From JAAZFE01 sp034005635 (GTDB lineage: Bacteria > Verrucomicrobiota > Kiritimatiellia > CAIQIC01 > Lenti-01): a stretch of DNA of 31,127 bases. Location: the NCBI GenBank assembly GCA_034005635.1, contig JAVEUJ010000010.1, forward strand, positions 1 to 31,127, given 5' to 3'. Under the pieces are notes generated by a model. It saw nothing but the letters and a program-made list of their open reading frames with translations. It did no database searches and was not told the DNA's origin. Positions 7,171 through 15,115 of this stretch are shown piece after piece. The number at the start of each line of letters is the position of its first letter. Positions within the stretch are counted from its first letter, which is position 1. Made by a program: the position numbers and the translations under genes.

Positions 7171-8051
7171 CCCCGGGGCTCCTCCGCCTCGGCGACCAAT
7201 TGCAGCAAATACTGGCCATAGGCGTTTTTTTTCATTTCGCGACCGAGCTGGCGCAAGCGGGCGGCATCAATCCAGCCCGAGTTGAAAGCGATCTCCTCGA
7301 GACAGGCAATTTTCAATCCTTGGCGTTCTTCGATCGTCTGCACGAAGTTCGACGCCTGCAAGAGCGACTCGTGGGTACCGGTGTCGAGCCAGGCAAAACC
7401 GCGTCCCAACAACTCCACGCGCAGGTTCCCTTGTTTGAGAAACTGGCGGTTGAGGTCGGTAATCTCCAATTCACCGCGCGGCGAGGGCTTAAGCGCGGCG
7501 GCAACATCGCATACTGTCCCGTCGTAGAAATAGAGACCAGGAACCGCGTAGTGCGATTTCGGCTTCTGGGGCTTCTCCTCAATCCCCAGCACCTTGCCGG
7601 TGGCGTCGAATTCGACGACCCCGTAGCGTTCGGGATCCTTGACCAGATAGCCAAAGACGAGACCGCCCTCCGTTAAAGTTCCGGCGCGACGCAAAATACC
7701 GGTGAGCCCCATGCCGTGAAAGATGTTATCGCCCAGCACCAGCGCTACGGGATCACCTGCAACGAAATCGCGACCAATGATAAACGCCTGCGCCAGCCCT
7801 TCCGGCTTGGGTTGCTCGGCGTACTCCAGCTTCAGCCCCAGTGCCGAACCATCGCCCAACAGCGCCCGGAAGCGCGGCAGGTCTTCGGGCGTGCTGATGA
7901 TCAAGATTTCGCGGATGCCTGCCAACATCAGGACAGAAAGCGGATAGTAGACCATCGGCTTGTCATGAACCGGCAGAAGCTGCTTGCTCACCACCCGCGT
8001 AATAGGATAGAGCCGCGTCCCCGATCCCCCAGCTAACACAATACCTTTCAT
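7167..8051 (-). CDS. rfbA: Glucose-1-phosphate thymidylyltransferase
   Basis: Makes dTDP-glucose from dTTP and glucose-1-phosphate, the first step of dTDP-deoxysugar synthesis. The 294-residue protein begins MKGIVLAGGSGTRLYP, the nucleotide-binding signature. It carries KQLLPVHDKPMVYYPLS, LGDNIFHGMGL and GLYFYDG, all typical of RmlA. ATG 8049-8051 is chosen over an upstream frame extension because AAAGGA lies about 8 nt before it and the protein then starts at the family position. It overlaps rfbC by 4 bp. With exosortase and the UXS-like enzyme in the window, a role in extracellular polysaccharide or surface glycan is likely. Confidence 0.96.
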   Translation of the reverse strand: MKGIVLAGGSGTRLYPITRVVSKQLLPVHDKPMVYYPLSVLMLAGIREILIISTPEDLPRFRALLGDGSALGLKLEYAEQPKPEGLAQAFIIGRDFVAGDPVALVLGDNIFHGMGLTGILRRAGTLTEGGLVFGYLVKDPERYGVVEFDATGKVLGIEEKPQKPKSHYAVPGLYFYDGTVCDVAAALKPSPRGELEITDLNRQFLKQGNLRVELLGRGFAWLDTGTHESLLQASNFVQTIEERQGLKIACLEEIAFNSGWIDAARLRQLGREMKKNAYGQYLLQLVAEAEEPRG

Positions 8052-8129
8052 TCTCTGGTTCCTTTCGCCTGCAAACCGGGGCCCAGCTTGGCCCAAACTC
8101 TGCCGTCCTTCAAGTCGTTTTGCGACAAA

Positions 8130-9104
8130 TCACCATCCCAGCAGCCACGCAAAGATCAGTGGCGCGACAATGGTGGCATCGCTCTCAATGATGTACTTAG
8201 GCGTGTCTACGTCCAGTTTTCCCCAAGTGATTTTCTCATTGGGCACCGCGCCGGAATACGATCCGTACGAGGTGGTCGAATCGCTGATCTGGCAAAAATA
8301 AGACCAAAACGGCACATCTCTCCACTCCAGATCCTGAACCATCATTGGCACCACGCAGATCGGAAAGTCACCCGCAATGCCCCCGCCAATCTGGAAGAAC
8401 CCCACGCCGTCGGTCCCCGAGTTTTCCCGGTACCAATCGGTTAACATCATCATGGTCTCAATGCCACCCTTTACCGTAGCCGGGGCCAATTCGCCTTTGA
8501 TGCAGTACGAGGCAAAGATATTACCCAAGGTGCTATCTTCCCAGCCCGGGACAATGATCGGCAGATTTTTCTCGGCCGCCGCCAGCATCCAGGAATTCGC
8601 GGGATCGATTTCGTAATCCGGCTCCATGACGCGACTGCGCAGGAGTTGATACATGTACTCGTACGGGAAGTGCCGCTCGCCCGCCGCCTGGGCATCCTTC
8701 CAGATCTTAACGATATGGTGCTGGATTTTGCGAAAGGCTTCCTCTTCGGGAATGCAGGTATCCGTCACCCGATTGAGCCCCTGGTCGGACAATTCGCGCT
8801 CCTGGGCCGGCGTAAGGTCACGATAGTTAGGCACTCGCCGATAATGCGAGTGCGCCACCAAGTTCATGATGTCCTCTTCCAGGTTCGCCCCAGTGCAGGA
8901 AATGATCTGCACCTTGTCTTGGCGGATCATCTCGGCCAGCGAAATGCCCAGCTCGGCCGTACTCATCGCCCCTGCCAGCGAAATGAGCATCTTCCGCCCA
9001 GCCGCCAGATGCGCATCATACCCCTTGGCTGCATCCACCACCGTTGCTGCGTTAAAGTGGCGGTAGTGACGTTCCATGAATTGCGATATCGGCCCTTTGT
9101 TCAT
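8130..9104 (-). CDS. Deoxyhypusine synthase-like protein
   Basis: Homolog of deoxyhypusine synthase, 324 residues. The eukaryotic and archaeal enzyme uses NAD and spermidine to place an aminobutyl group on eIF5A. Bacteria have no eIF5A, so bacterial relatives probably transfer the aminobutyl group to a free amine (homospermidine-synthase-type chemistry) or do something else. Family landmarks are LAGAMSTAELG (NAD region), CTGANLEED, VPGWEDSTLG, QIGGGIAGDFP and TWGKLDVD with Lys296, the equivalent of the lysine that carries the enzyme-substrate imine. All key positions look intact. AAAGG precedes ATG 9102-9104. No polyamine gene is adjacent, so the substrate stays open. Confidence 0.85.
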   Translation of the reverse strand: MNKGPISQFMERHYRHFNAATVVDAAKGYDAHLAAGRKMLISLAGAMSTAELGISLAEMIRQDKVQIISCTGANLEEDIMNLVAHSHYRRVPNYRDLTPAQERELSDQGLNRVTDTCIPEEEAFRKIQHHIVKIWKDAQAAGERHFPYEYMYQLLRSRVMEPDYEIDPANSWMLAAAEKNLPIIVPGWEDSTLGNIFASYCIKGELAPATVKGGIETMMMLTDWYRENSGTDGVGFFQIGGGIAGDFPICVVPMMVQDLEWRDVPFWSYFCQISDSTTSYGSYSGAVPNEKITWGKLDVDTPKYIIESDATIVAPLIFAWLLGW

Positions 9105-9211
9105 CGTGTGCCTGCCTTTCTCTAGATTGCTATGCCCCTATTGGGAAGTACTATGCAGACTCCCATCCTCAGACGCCTTAATACAGCAAAATGTTACGCT
9201 CCCCACGCCGA

Positions 9212-9784
9212 TCAGGTGCTGTTAATGATCGATACTTTCAGCAAACGCGCCAGGCACTGTGCCAGAGGACGATTCCCAGGATCAAATATCCACCGCTGCC
9301 CCTGTCGGCTCAGCACTCCCGCCTCTCGCAGAACGTGCAAATGCCGGTAGGCGGCCATGCCAGACAGCTTCAACAAGCGCTGCAGTTCCCTGGTGCTGCG
9401 CGGATGCAGCATTAATTCTTGGATGATCGCCAGACGGCGGGGATGCGCAAACGCCTGCGCCGTCGCCACCAGCTTGGTGAAATCTTCGGACTCGGTTTCC
9501 AGCAACGTCTTCGCCATGGCCTCCAGAATCGGCCGGGCCGATGCCACCAAGGGATCCGGCACCGGACTGTAGCGCACAGTGGCGCCAGAGCGACTGGCCC
9601 GCACTAGGCCTCGGGATTGCAACCGCCGCAATTCTTGGCTCGCTCGCGAAAGGCTCAGATCCAACGACTCAGCCAACCCGGTAACCGTCAGCCCCGGCAC
9701 CGCCAAAATCTGTCGCAACAACCCAAGTCGGGTCTCTCCCGCCAGAACGCGAGCCGTTCTCCACAAGGTCGGACTCAATGCCAT
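9212..9784 (-). CDS. Tandem winged-helix (ArsR-like) transcriptional regulator
   Basis: DNA-binding regulator of 190 residues made of two ArsR-type winged helices in one chain. The first spans about 5-75, with helix-turn-helix VTGLAESLDLSLSRASQELR and wing RSGATVRYSPV. The second spans about 100-180, with RRLAIIQELMLHPRSTRELQ. A single chain may act as a pseudo-dimer. No metal-binding cysteine pair of classic ArsR sensors is visible. AGGAGG lies 6 nt before ATG 9782-9784. Its gene is divergent from the EamA transporter, and two 22-bp palindromes lie in the intergenic space, so it probably represses itself and the transporter. A paralog with the same architecture is at 29760-30308. Confidence 0.85.
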   Translation of the reverse strand: MALSPTLWRTARVLAGETRLGLLRQILAVPGLTVTGLAESLDLSLSRASQELRRLQSRGLVRASRSGATVRYSPVPDPLVASARPILEAMAKTLLETESEDFTKLVATAQAFAHPRRLAIIQELMLHPRSTRELQRLLKLSGMAAYRHLHVLREAGVLSRQGQRWIFDPGNRPLAQCLARLLKVSIINST

Positions 9785-9800
9785 GTCAGCCTCCTGTTTT

Positions 9801-9822
9801 ATCGGACTTTATTAAGTCCGAT
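9801..9822. promoter_or_regulatory. Palindromic operator O1 of tandem-wHTH regulator
   Basis: ATCGGACTT-TATT-AAGTCCGAT, with perfect 9-bp arms and a 4-bp centre. It lies 17 bp before the regulator's start codon. A near-copy follows at 9886-9907, 85 bp away (about eight helical turns). Binding here should block the regulator's own transcription. Confidence 0.8.
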
Positions 9823-9849
9823 GTTTTAAGGCAATATCAATTTTTTCTA

Positions 9850-9869
9850 ATCGCCTTTATTATGGTGAT
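9850..9869. promoter_or_regulatory. Possible weak third operator-like palindrome
   Basis: ATCGCC-TTTATTAT-GGTGAT keeps the outer ATC/GAT and the TTTATTA centre of the flanking operators but changes the arms. It lies between O1 and O2. It could be a weak site or chance. Confidence 0.35.
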
Positions 9870-9885
9870 TTAAGTGCAGAAAATT

Positions 9886-9907
9886 ATCGGACTTTATAAA
9901 CTCCGAT
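9886..9907. promoter_or_regulatory. Palindromic operator O2 of tandem-wHTH regulator
   Basis: ATCGGACTTTATAAACTCCGAT-type 22-bp site: arms ATCGGA/TCCGAT around an AT-rich centre containing TATAAA. It has the same length as O1 and matches it at most positions. It lies 64 bp upstream of the EamA start and overlaps a possible -10 element, consistent with control of the transporter. Confidence 0.75.
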
Positions 9908-9971
9908 GTTTTTGGTGTGATGCTGAATATCTTTTGCCCGGGGGCTTGCGTTCCCGCATACTTGTGACCGC

Positions 9972-10832
9972 ATGAGTACGCTTGTCGCTGTATCCTTAGT
10001 TTGGGCATTTTCGTTTGGTCTGATTGGCCATCAGCTTGCCGGGTTGCCCCCGGCGTGGCTGGGGTGGATTCGCTTGGGTCTTAGTGCCGCGCTTTTTCTG
10101 CCGTTTGTCCGGCGTATTCCTGTCCGAAACGCGGGGATGCTCTTCGGGATCGGAGCCGTGCAGTTCGGTTTTATGTACTGGAGCTATCTAGCCAGTTTCC
10201 GCTATCTGCAGTCCTACGAGGTCGCCCTGTTCACAGTGACCACCCCCCTGTTCGTTGCCGCCTTGAACGACGTGACCGGCCGTCGATTCAAGCCCTGGAA
10301 TCTGCTAGCGGCGCTGCTGGCCGTCGGCGGAGCGGCGCTCATCAAGTGGCAGAGCATGGAAACCGTAGCGCCACTCAAAGGGATCCTGCTGGTTCAGTTC
10401 TCCAATCTCTGCTTTGCGTTTGGCCAATTGGCCTACCGATCCGTCATGGAGCGCATGCCCCGCCCGGTCGCAGATCGCCACGTATTTTTCTGGCTGCATC
10501 TGGGCGGATGGGCCGCATTAACGCCGGTCGCACTGCCTTTGGCCCTGGCCCATGCGCCCCCCGCCCCCTCGCCAGAGCAGTGGGCCGTTCTGGCCTATCT
10601 GGGGCTGGTGGCATCCGGCCTGTGTTTTTTCCTGTGGAATCGCGGGGCCCGCCAAGTCTCTGCCGGTCAACTGGCGGTGATGAACAATCTCAAGATTCCT
10701 CTAGGTGCGGCCGTCTCGCTGCTGGTATTTCACGAAGCCGCCAGTGGGGTTGCTTTGCTAGCGGGATCGCTGCTGCTGGCTGTGGCCCTGCTGCCGGTTC
10801 GCCGTCAGGCCCCCCACCCTAAAAGGCATTGA
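9972..10832 (+). CDS. EamA/DMT-family transporter
   Basis: Integral membrane exporter or importer of the drug/metabolite transporter superfamily, 286 residues with about ten hydrophobic segments in two EamA repeats. The N terminus TLVAVSLVWAFSFGLIGHQL is typical of the carboxylate/amino acid/amine subgroup. The first repeat ends near GGAALIKW, and the second covers about 135-275 with LGLVASGLCFFLWNRGARQV. The substrate cannot be read from sequence. It is divergent from the regulator at 9212-9784, with paired operators between them, and a solute-binding protein gene follows 76 bp downstream. No clear SD precedes ATG 9972; it is chosen from the hydrophobic N terminus. Confidence 0.85.
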   Translation: MSTLVAVSLVWAFSFGLIGHQLAGLPPAWLGWIRLGLSAALFLPFVRRIPVRNAGMLFGIGAVQFGFMYWSYLASFRYLQSYEVALFTVTTPLFVAALNDVTGRRFKPWNLLAALLAVGGAALIKWQSMETVAPLKGILLVQFSNLCFAFGQLAYRSVMERMPRPVADRHVFFWLHLGGWAALTPVALPLALAHAPPAPSPEQWAVLAYLGLVASGLCFFLWNRGARQVSAGQLAVMNNLKIPLGAAVSLLVFHEAASGVALLAGSLLLAVALLPVRRQAPHPKRH

Positions 10833-10908
10833 TCGGCCACCCCGCATTGAGTAGATTGAGCATCAAGGTTCGGCCAACTGCGCGGCCAGACCGGAAAGGC
10901 TGGGAGCT

Positions 10909-11661
10909 ATGAAAAAAATCGGGTTTGCCATCGGATTATTGCTGGTGCTGGGGGTCGCGGTCTGGATGTTGCGGGGAAAACCAGCGCCGCTCATCATGGG
11001 GACTCACGCCCATTTTCCGCCTTTTGAAATGCTCCAACCGGTCGGAGAGGGCGAAGAAATTGTTGGGTTTGACGTGGAATTGGCGCAGGCGATTGCCGCC
11101 AAAACGGGGCGTCCGCTGACAATTATCGACATGCCGTTCGACGATTTAATCCCCGCGCTCGATGCCGGAACGATAGACATGGCGCTGGTAGCCATGAGCA
11201 TGACGGACGAACGGGCTCAGCGCGTGGATTTCTCAGAACCGTACTACACGGCCACCCAAGTGGTGCTCATCCGGGCGGGAGATGCCCCGCCAACCACGCG
11301 AGAAGATCTGAGCACTTGGCCAATTGCGGCACAAACCGGTACTACCAGCGCGGCCTTGGCGCTGGACATCGCTGGAGCCGACAATGTCCGCCAAACCACA
11401 TCGGCCAAGGCGGCCATTGTAGACTTGCTGAACAGTCAGGTGAATGCTGTCCTGATCGATGAGCAACCCGCCGCCGCCTTCCGGAAGATATTTCCGGAAG
11501 CACACATCATCCCCCTGCCCTTCCCTGAGGAATATTATGCCGTGGCCGTGCGCAAAGGCAACAAGCCGCTATTAAAGCTCATCAATGCCACCCTCCGGGA
11601 CATCAAAGCAGACGGCCGCTACGACTGGTTTATCGATCGTTGGCTGGTGCAAGCCAACTGA
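10909..11661 (+). CDS. Amino-acid-type periplasmic solute-binding protein (SBP_bac_3)
   Basis: Family 3 solute-binding protein of 250 residues, the type that feeds polar amino acids to ABC importers. The N-terminal segment KIGFAIGLLLVLGVAVWML is a signal peptide or membrane anchor without a lipobox. The mature part opens with IMGTHAHFPPFEML and holds GFDVELAQAIAAKTGRP, DLIPALDAGTIDMALVAMS and RVDFSEPYYTATQV, all characteristic of the fold. YYAVAVRKGNKPLLKLINATL and GRYDWFIDRWL close the second lobe. No permease or ATPase gene is adjacent, so it may serve a distant transporter or act as a sensor. It may be co-transcribed with the EamA gene. Confidence 0.9.
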   Translation: MKKIGFAIGLLLVLGVAVWMLRGKPAPLIMGTHAHFPPFEMLQPVGEGEEIVGFDVELAQAIAAKTGRPLTIIDMPFDDLIPALDAGTIDMALVAMSMTDERAQRVDFSEPYYTATQVVLIRAGDAPPTTREDLSTWPIAAQTGTTSAALALDIAGADNVRQTTSAKAAIVDLLNSQVNAVLIDEQPAAAFRKIFPEAHIIPLPFPEEYYAVAVRKGNKPLLKLINATLRDIKADGRYDWFIDRWLVQAN

Positions 11662-11697
11662 AACGCGTAGTCCCCGACTGGCCCGCAAGCGTCCAGA

Positions 11698-12303
11698 CTA
11701 GATTTTGATGATGATCTTCTTCCGTCCGCCGGTAGCGGGTGCGGTGGGAGCATCGGCGGCCGGCTCGTCCGTGGCGTCGGGTTTTGGCCCGCTTGAAATC
11801 TTGATGGCGGGTCGCCCCTTGATAACTGGCTTTACGCTGGCCTTGCCTGCCGGAGCGCCGTCGGCCTCCGCTTTGGCTTGGACTTCCGATGGCCTGGGCA
11901 CGCCAATTTGAGGGGCGATATCCTCGACAATTTCCTTCAAAATCGTGCTATAGCCCTTGCCGTCGCCCATCTGGACCTCCATGGATCCAAAGGCTTGGGC
12001 ATCACCCTCCTTGGTAGACACCGGATCCAAAACGAATGTCGTAGACCCCACCTGAATTCGGTCGCCAGGCTTCAGCTTGACGGTATCTTCCACTCGCTCA
12101 CCGTTGACAAAGGTCCCATTGCGCGATTTGAGGTCTTTGAGATAAAAATCGCCCTCCGACAAGCGAATCCCGCAATGAATGCGTGATACTTTATCATCCA
12201 GTAGCGGTATATCCGCTTCCCGACTGCGACCAATGGACAACGGATCGCCCGTCAGCTCAATATCTTTTGAAATCCCGAGTTTGTTGATATAGCGCAGATG
12301 CAT
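11698..12303 (-). CDS. FHA-domain protein
   Basis: Phosphothreonine-binding protein of 201 residues. The N-terminal FHA domain (about 1-95) has all key positions: GRSREAD (25-31), SRIHCGI (40-46) and RNGTFVNG (61-68). A low-complexity Ala/Pro/Lys linker follows, and the C terminus is a basic, hydrophobic GGRKKIIIKI tail. FHA modules link signalling by Ser/Thr kinases to partner proteins; no kinase gene is in the window. ATG 12301-12303 is preferred because AAAGGA lies upstream; the longer frame would overlap the preceding gene. It is the last gene of the exosortase operon, 14 bp after the UXS-like gene, which hints at control of polysaccharide or surface assembly. Confidence 0.88.
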   Translation of the reverse strand: MHLRYINKLGISKDIELTGDPLSIGRSREADIPLLDDKVSRIHCGIRLSEGDFYLKDLKSRNGTFVNGERVEDTVKLKPGDRIQVGSTTFVLDPVSTKEGDAQAFGSMEVQMGDGKGYSTILKEIVEDIAPQIGVPRPSEVQAKAEADGAPAGKASVKPVIKGRPAIKISSGPKPDATDEPAADAPTAPATGGRKKIIIKI

Positions 12304-12317
12304 GGCGGGTCCTTTCG

Positions 12318-13283
12318 TTACACGGCGCCCTTTTGGATGAGCGTCGCAAAATAATCGATGGTCAGTTTCAATCCATCTTCGAGGGGCATGACGGGGTCCC
12401 AACCGAGCAGGGCGCGGGCCTTGTCGATGTTCGGTTGGCGGACCTTGGGATCATCCACCGGCAGCGGCTGGTGGACAATGGTTGACGCGGTTCCCGTCAA
12501 CTCTTTGATCTTGTTCGCAAAATCCATGACGGACAGCTCGCGTGGATTGCCGATATTCACTGGATCGGATTCTTCGCTCATCATCAGGCGAAAGATGCCG
12601 TCGACGAGGTCAGACACATAGCAAAACGACCGCGTCTGGGAGCCATCGCCAAAGACCGTCATCGGTTCACCCTTGAGAGCCTGGCAGCAGAACGCGGGAA
12701 CGATGCGCCCATCTTTGGGCCGCATGCGTGGTCCATAGGTATTGAAGATGCGCACAATCCGAGTTTCCACTTTGTGAAAGCGGTGATAGGCCATCACGAT
12801 GGCCTCGGCGAAGCGCTTGGCTTCGTCGTAAACGCCGCGCGGGCCGATGGGATTGACATTGCCCCAATAGGTCTCAACCTGCGGATGGACCAAGGGATCG
12901 CCATAGACCTCGGAGGTGGAAGCCAGCAGCAGGCGCGCGCCTTTAGCCTTTGCCAGGCCCAGCGCATTATGCGTGCCCAGAGCTCCAACCTTCAGCGTCT
13001 GAATCGGCAGTTCCAGATAGTCAATGGGACTCGCCGGCGATGCAAAATGGAAAATATAGTCCAGGTCCCCGGACCAGTCGATGAAGGTCGTGACATTGTG
13101 GTGGATGAACTGAAAATCGGTGCGAGAGCGCAGATGGGCGATATTCTCTAAGTTGCCTGTGATGAGGTTGTCCATGGCCGTCACGCGGTGGCCTTCAGCC
13201 AACAGGCGATCGCACAGGTGAGAGCCGAGGAAACCGGCACCGCCGGTGACAAGGGTAATGGGGGGTCGCGCAGAGGTATTCAT
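12318..13283 (-). CDS. UDP-glucuronic acid decarboxylase-like SDR (UXS family)
   Basis: Extended short-chain dehydrogenase of 321 residues that most resembles UDP-xylose synthase, which oxidises and decarboxylates UDP-glucuronate to UDP-xylose with bound NAD. The Rossmann motif GGAGFLG is at 14-20. STSEVYGDP (122-130) and Tyr152-x3-Lys156 in GPRGVYDEAKRFAE form the catalytic triad. IVRIFNTYGPRM and RSFCYVSDLVDGI are typical of this branch. The start is ATG 13281-13283; the longer frame reads through a non-SDR leader overlapping epsI. It lies between epsI and the FHA gene with short gaps, so it probably supplies a nucleotide sugar to the exopolysaccharide made or exported by this locus. A related 4,6-dehydratase is the main alternative. 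Confidence 0.9.
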   Translation of the reverse strand: MNTSARPPITLVTGGAGFLGSHLCDRLLAEGHRVTAMDNLITGNLENIAHLRSRTDFQFIHHNVTTFIDWSGDLDYIFHFASPASPIDYLELPIQTLKVGALGTHNALGLAKAKGARLLLASTSEVYGDPLVHPQVETYWGNVNPIGPRGVYDEAKRFAEAIVMAYHRFHKVETRIVRIFNTYGPRMRPKDGRIVPAFCCQALKGEPMTVFGDGSQTRSFCYVSDLVDGIFRLMMSEESDPVNIGNPRELSVMDFANKIKELTGTASTIVHQPLPVDDPKVRQPNIDKARALLGWDPVMPLEDGLKLTIDYFATLIQKGAV

Positions 13284-13302
13284 GGGGCACAAGGTTGCCA
13301 CA

Positions 13303-14073
13303 TTACTCAGGCTTGAGCAAGGCAGGATGCAACCGGCTGGCAAAGTCAGCAATTAGTTGCAAATGCCCCTCGTTGCGCGGATCACGAGCGCCCGCTAGAG
13401 CAATGTAAGCCCAGCGATGCGAGACGCCATGGAAGATCCGATCAATGGCCATATAGCCCATTCGGGCAATGTGCGAGGCGGTTTCGCGGTCTTTCCCGAT
13501 AAACCAGTAGGCATAATAGGAATAATCGGTCACGGGCGTACCATCGTCCCGGGTGGTATTCCGCGCCATATCCATGACCATCACCTCGAGCGGCTCCGCG
13601 CGGGTCTCCAGAGGAATTCGAATTATGCGTTCCTTTTCAATCTCGTTGCCGGCGGCGGTCATGCACACCTGCGGGCGATGAATGCTCGAGCGGTCATCAC
13701 CGCTCAACACGATAGTCGTATGCACCGGATCCAGATTTCCAGGGCGCACATAGTACTTGCGGGCCATCCCGGTATCCGCCGGCAGCATGGAGCGTTCCGC
13801 CCAGTTCATATTGCTCAGCGGCTCGCCGCAGCGAGGGCAGACGGTCGGATCCTCAAGCTGCGTGGCCGCATATTGGGCACCACAGGTGCGACTGGGGCAA
13901 AAGAGCAAATCCACACCACTCCAGTTGCCTACTTGCTCCGGCAAATGCAGGACAATGCCCGCTTCGTCGGTATTGGCCACGCCGGTCTTGTACACCATCG
14001 CCCAGGCCGCAACGCCCAGAGCCACGATTACGAAGATTCGGGCGCGAAAAATCGATTTTTGATGCGATTCCAT
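13303..14073 (-). CDS. Exosortase-associated EpsI-family protein with zinc-ribbon insert
   Basis: EpsI/DUF3485-type protein of 256 residues, usually encoded next to or fused with exosortases in exopolysaccharide loci. One N-terminal TM segment (about 10-28) anchors it. The EpsI core includes PEQVGNWSG, RPGNLDPVHTTIVLSGDDRSSIHRPQVCMTAAG and YAYWFIGKDRETASHIARMGY. Between residues 59 and 82 are two cysteine pairs (CPSRTC and CPRC), a zinc-ribbon pattern I would not expect in a minimal EpsI. The start overlaps the exosortase stop by 46 bp, which favours translational coupling. Its biochemical role is unknown; Cys/His residues in the SIHRPQVC stretch are well placed for catalysis. Confidence 0.85.
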   Translation of the reverse strand: MESHQKSIFRARIFVIVALGVAAWAMVYKTGVANTDEAGIVLHLPEQVGNWSGVDLLFCPSRTCGAQYAATQLEDPTVCPRCGEPLSNMNWAERSMLPADTGMARKYYVRPGNLDPVHTTIVLSGDDRSSIHRPQVCMTAAGNEIEKERIIRIPLETRAEPLEVMVMDMARNTTRDDGTPVTDYSYYAYWFIGKDRETASHIARMGYMAIDRIFHGVSHRWAYIALAGARDPRNEGHLQLIADFASRLHPALLKPE

Positions 14074-14999
14074 GTCGTAATATAATCCAGATTCAGGAGG
14101 CGGTCCAGAAACAGCATCAAAACAATGCTGATGAGAAAAATGGGATAGCCCGAGTAGTCGTGCCACAAGTCCATCGCAGCCTCCTGCCCGAACAGGGCGG
14201 CGGCCACCACCACGAGAATGACACGGCAGATGTTAGCAATAACCGCCACCGGCACGCTGCACAGAAACAAAATCCATTTTTTCGCCAGGGTTTTCTGGCT
14301 ATACCACGCATAAAACCCCATCAGAGCGGTCATCGCCAGCAGCGAGCGCAAACCGCTGCACTCCGGCGCTACATTGAAAGCGAAGGAATTGCCGCTGCCG
14401 GAATAGAGCCCGGCGCCCACCCGCTGAACTTCCAAGCCAAATCCATTCAGGATGCCGGCCGAAACTGCGGTCGCCATCAGCCGCAGCGGAGCCGTCATGC
14501 TGTCGATGAAATTCAAGGGAATGGCTAGCAGCAAATACGAGCACGGGAAAATGAGCCAGCGGGCGACGCCCCAGCCATAGACCAGCAACGGCAAGCCCCA
14601 CAGCAGGCAGATGAAACCCACCAGAGAGATACGCGGCTGTTGGGCCAGCACACCCACCCAATGCAATCCAAGTCCCAGCGCTACAACTATGGCCCCACGC
14701 CAATCCACTCGGCGCGGTGCCGCCGCAATATCCTTGCGCCGCATCCACAGCGCCGCCAAGCTCGCCAACGGCAGAAACATGCCATAGGCATAATCGCCGT
14801 GCCAGCGAGTGCCCAGCCACAGAAAGACCGAATGCCGGGCCGTCGCCACCTCTTGGCTGTTGCCATGCAGGTGAAAGAGAAAAAACAAGCCCCCCGCCAC
14901 TACCGCCCAGAACCCCATCTCCCGCTGGGCCGACGCCGACAACCGCGACCAGCGGAATCCGCCAATCCAGGCCTTCAGTTGTTCTATACTATTGTTCAT
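14028..14999 (-). CDS. Exosortase (transpeptidase for PEP-CTERM-type proteins)
   Basis: Polytopic membrane cysteine transpeptidase of the exosortase/archaeosortase family, 323 residues with about eight hydrophobic segments. All three catalytic residues are in place: Cys214 in NVAPECSGLRS, Arg259 in VAVIANICRVILV and His280 in LWHDYSGYPIF. Exosortases cleave C-terminal PEP-CTERM-like tripartite tails and attach the proteins to the cell surface or matrix. No PEP-CTERM protein was found in this window, so the substrates are elsewhere. It heads the four-gene operon exosortase, epsI, UXS-like, FHA, and is divergent from the secreted phospholipase D gene with 116 bp between them. No clear SD precedes ATG 14997-14999. 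Confidence 0.94.
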   Translation of the reverse strand: MNNSIEQLKAWIGGFRWSRLSASAQREMGFWAVVAGGLFFLFHLHGNSQEVATARHSVFLWLGTRWHGDYAYGMFLPLASLAALWMRRKDIAAAPRRVDWRGAIVVALGLGLHWVGVLAQQPRISLVGFICLLWGLPLLVYGWGVARWLIFPCSYLLLAIPLNFIDSMTAPLRLMATAVSAGILNGFGLEVQRVGAGLYSGSGNSFAFNVAPECSGLRSLLAMTALMGFYAWYSQKTLAKKWILFLCSVPVAVIANICRVILVVVAAALFGQEAAMDLWHDYSGYPIFLISIVLMLFLDRLLNLDYITTWNRIKNRFFAPESS

Positions 15000-15115
15000 G
15001 TGAAAAACTGGACACTAACCAATGATGGGGCGGATTGCAAACGGCAAAACCGATCATTGAACCCCCCTGCATTTTCGCTTACTATGCCCCTCACACCCTC
15101 AACACAAGGCACAAC

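Noticed and set aside
15020..15059. Inverted repeat CAATGAT...ATCATTG as an operator
   Set aside because: Seven-bp arms 26 bp apart in a single copy; too weak to call as a feature.
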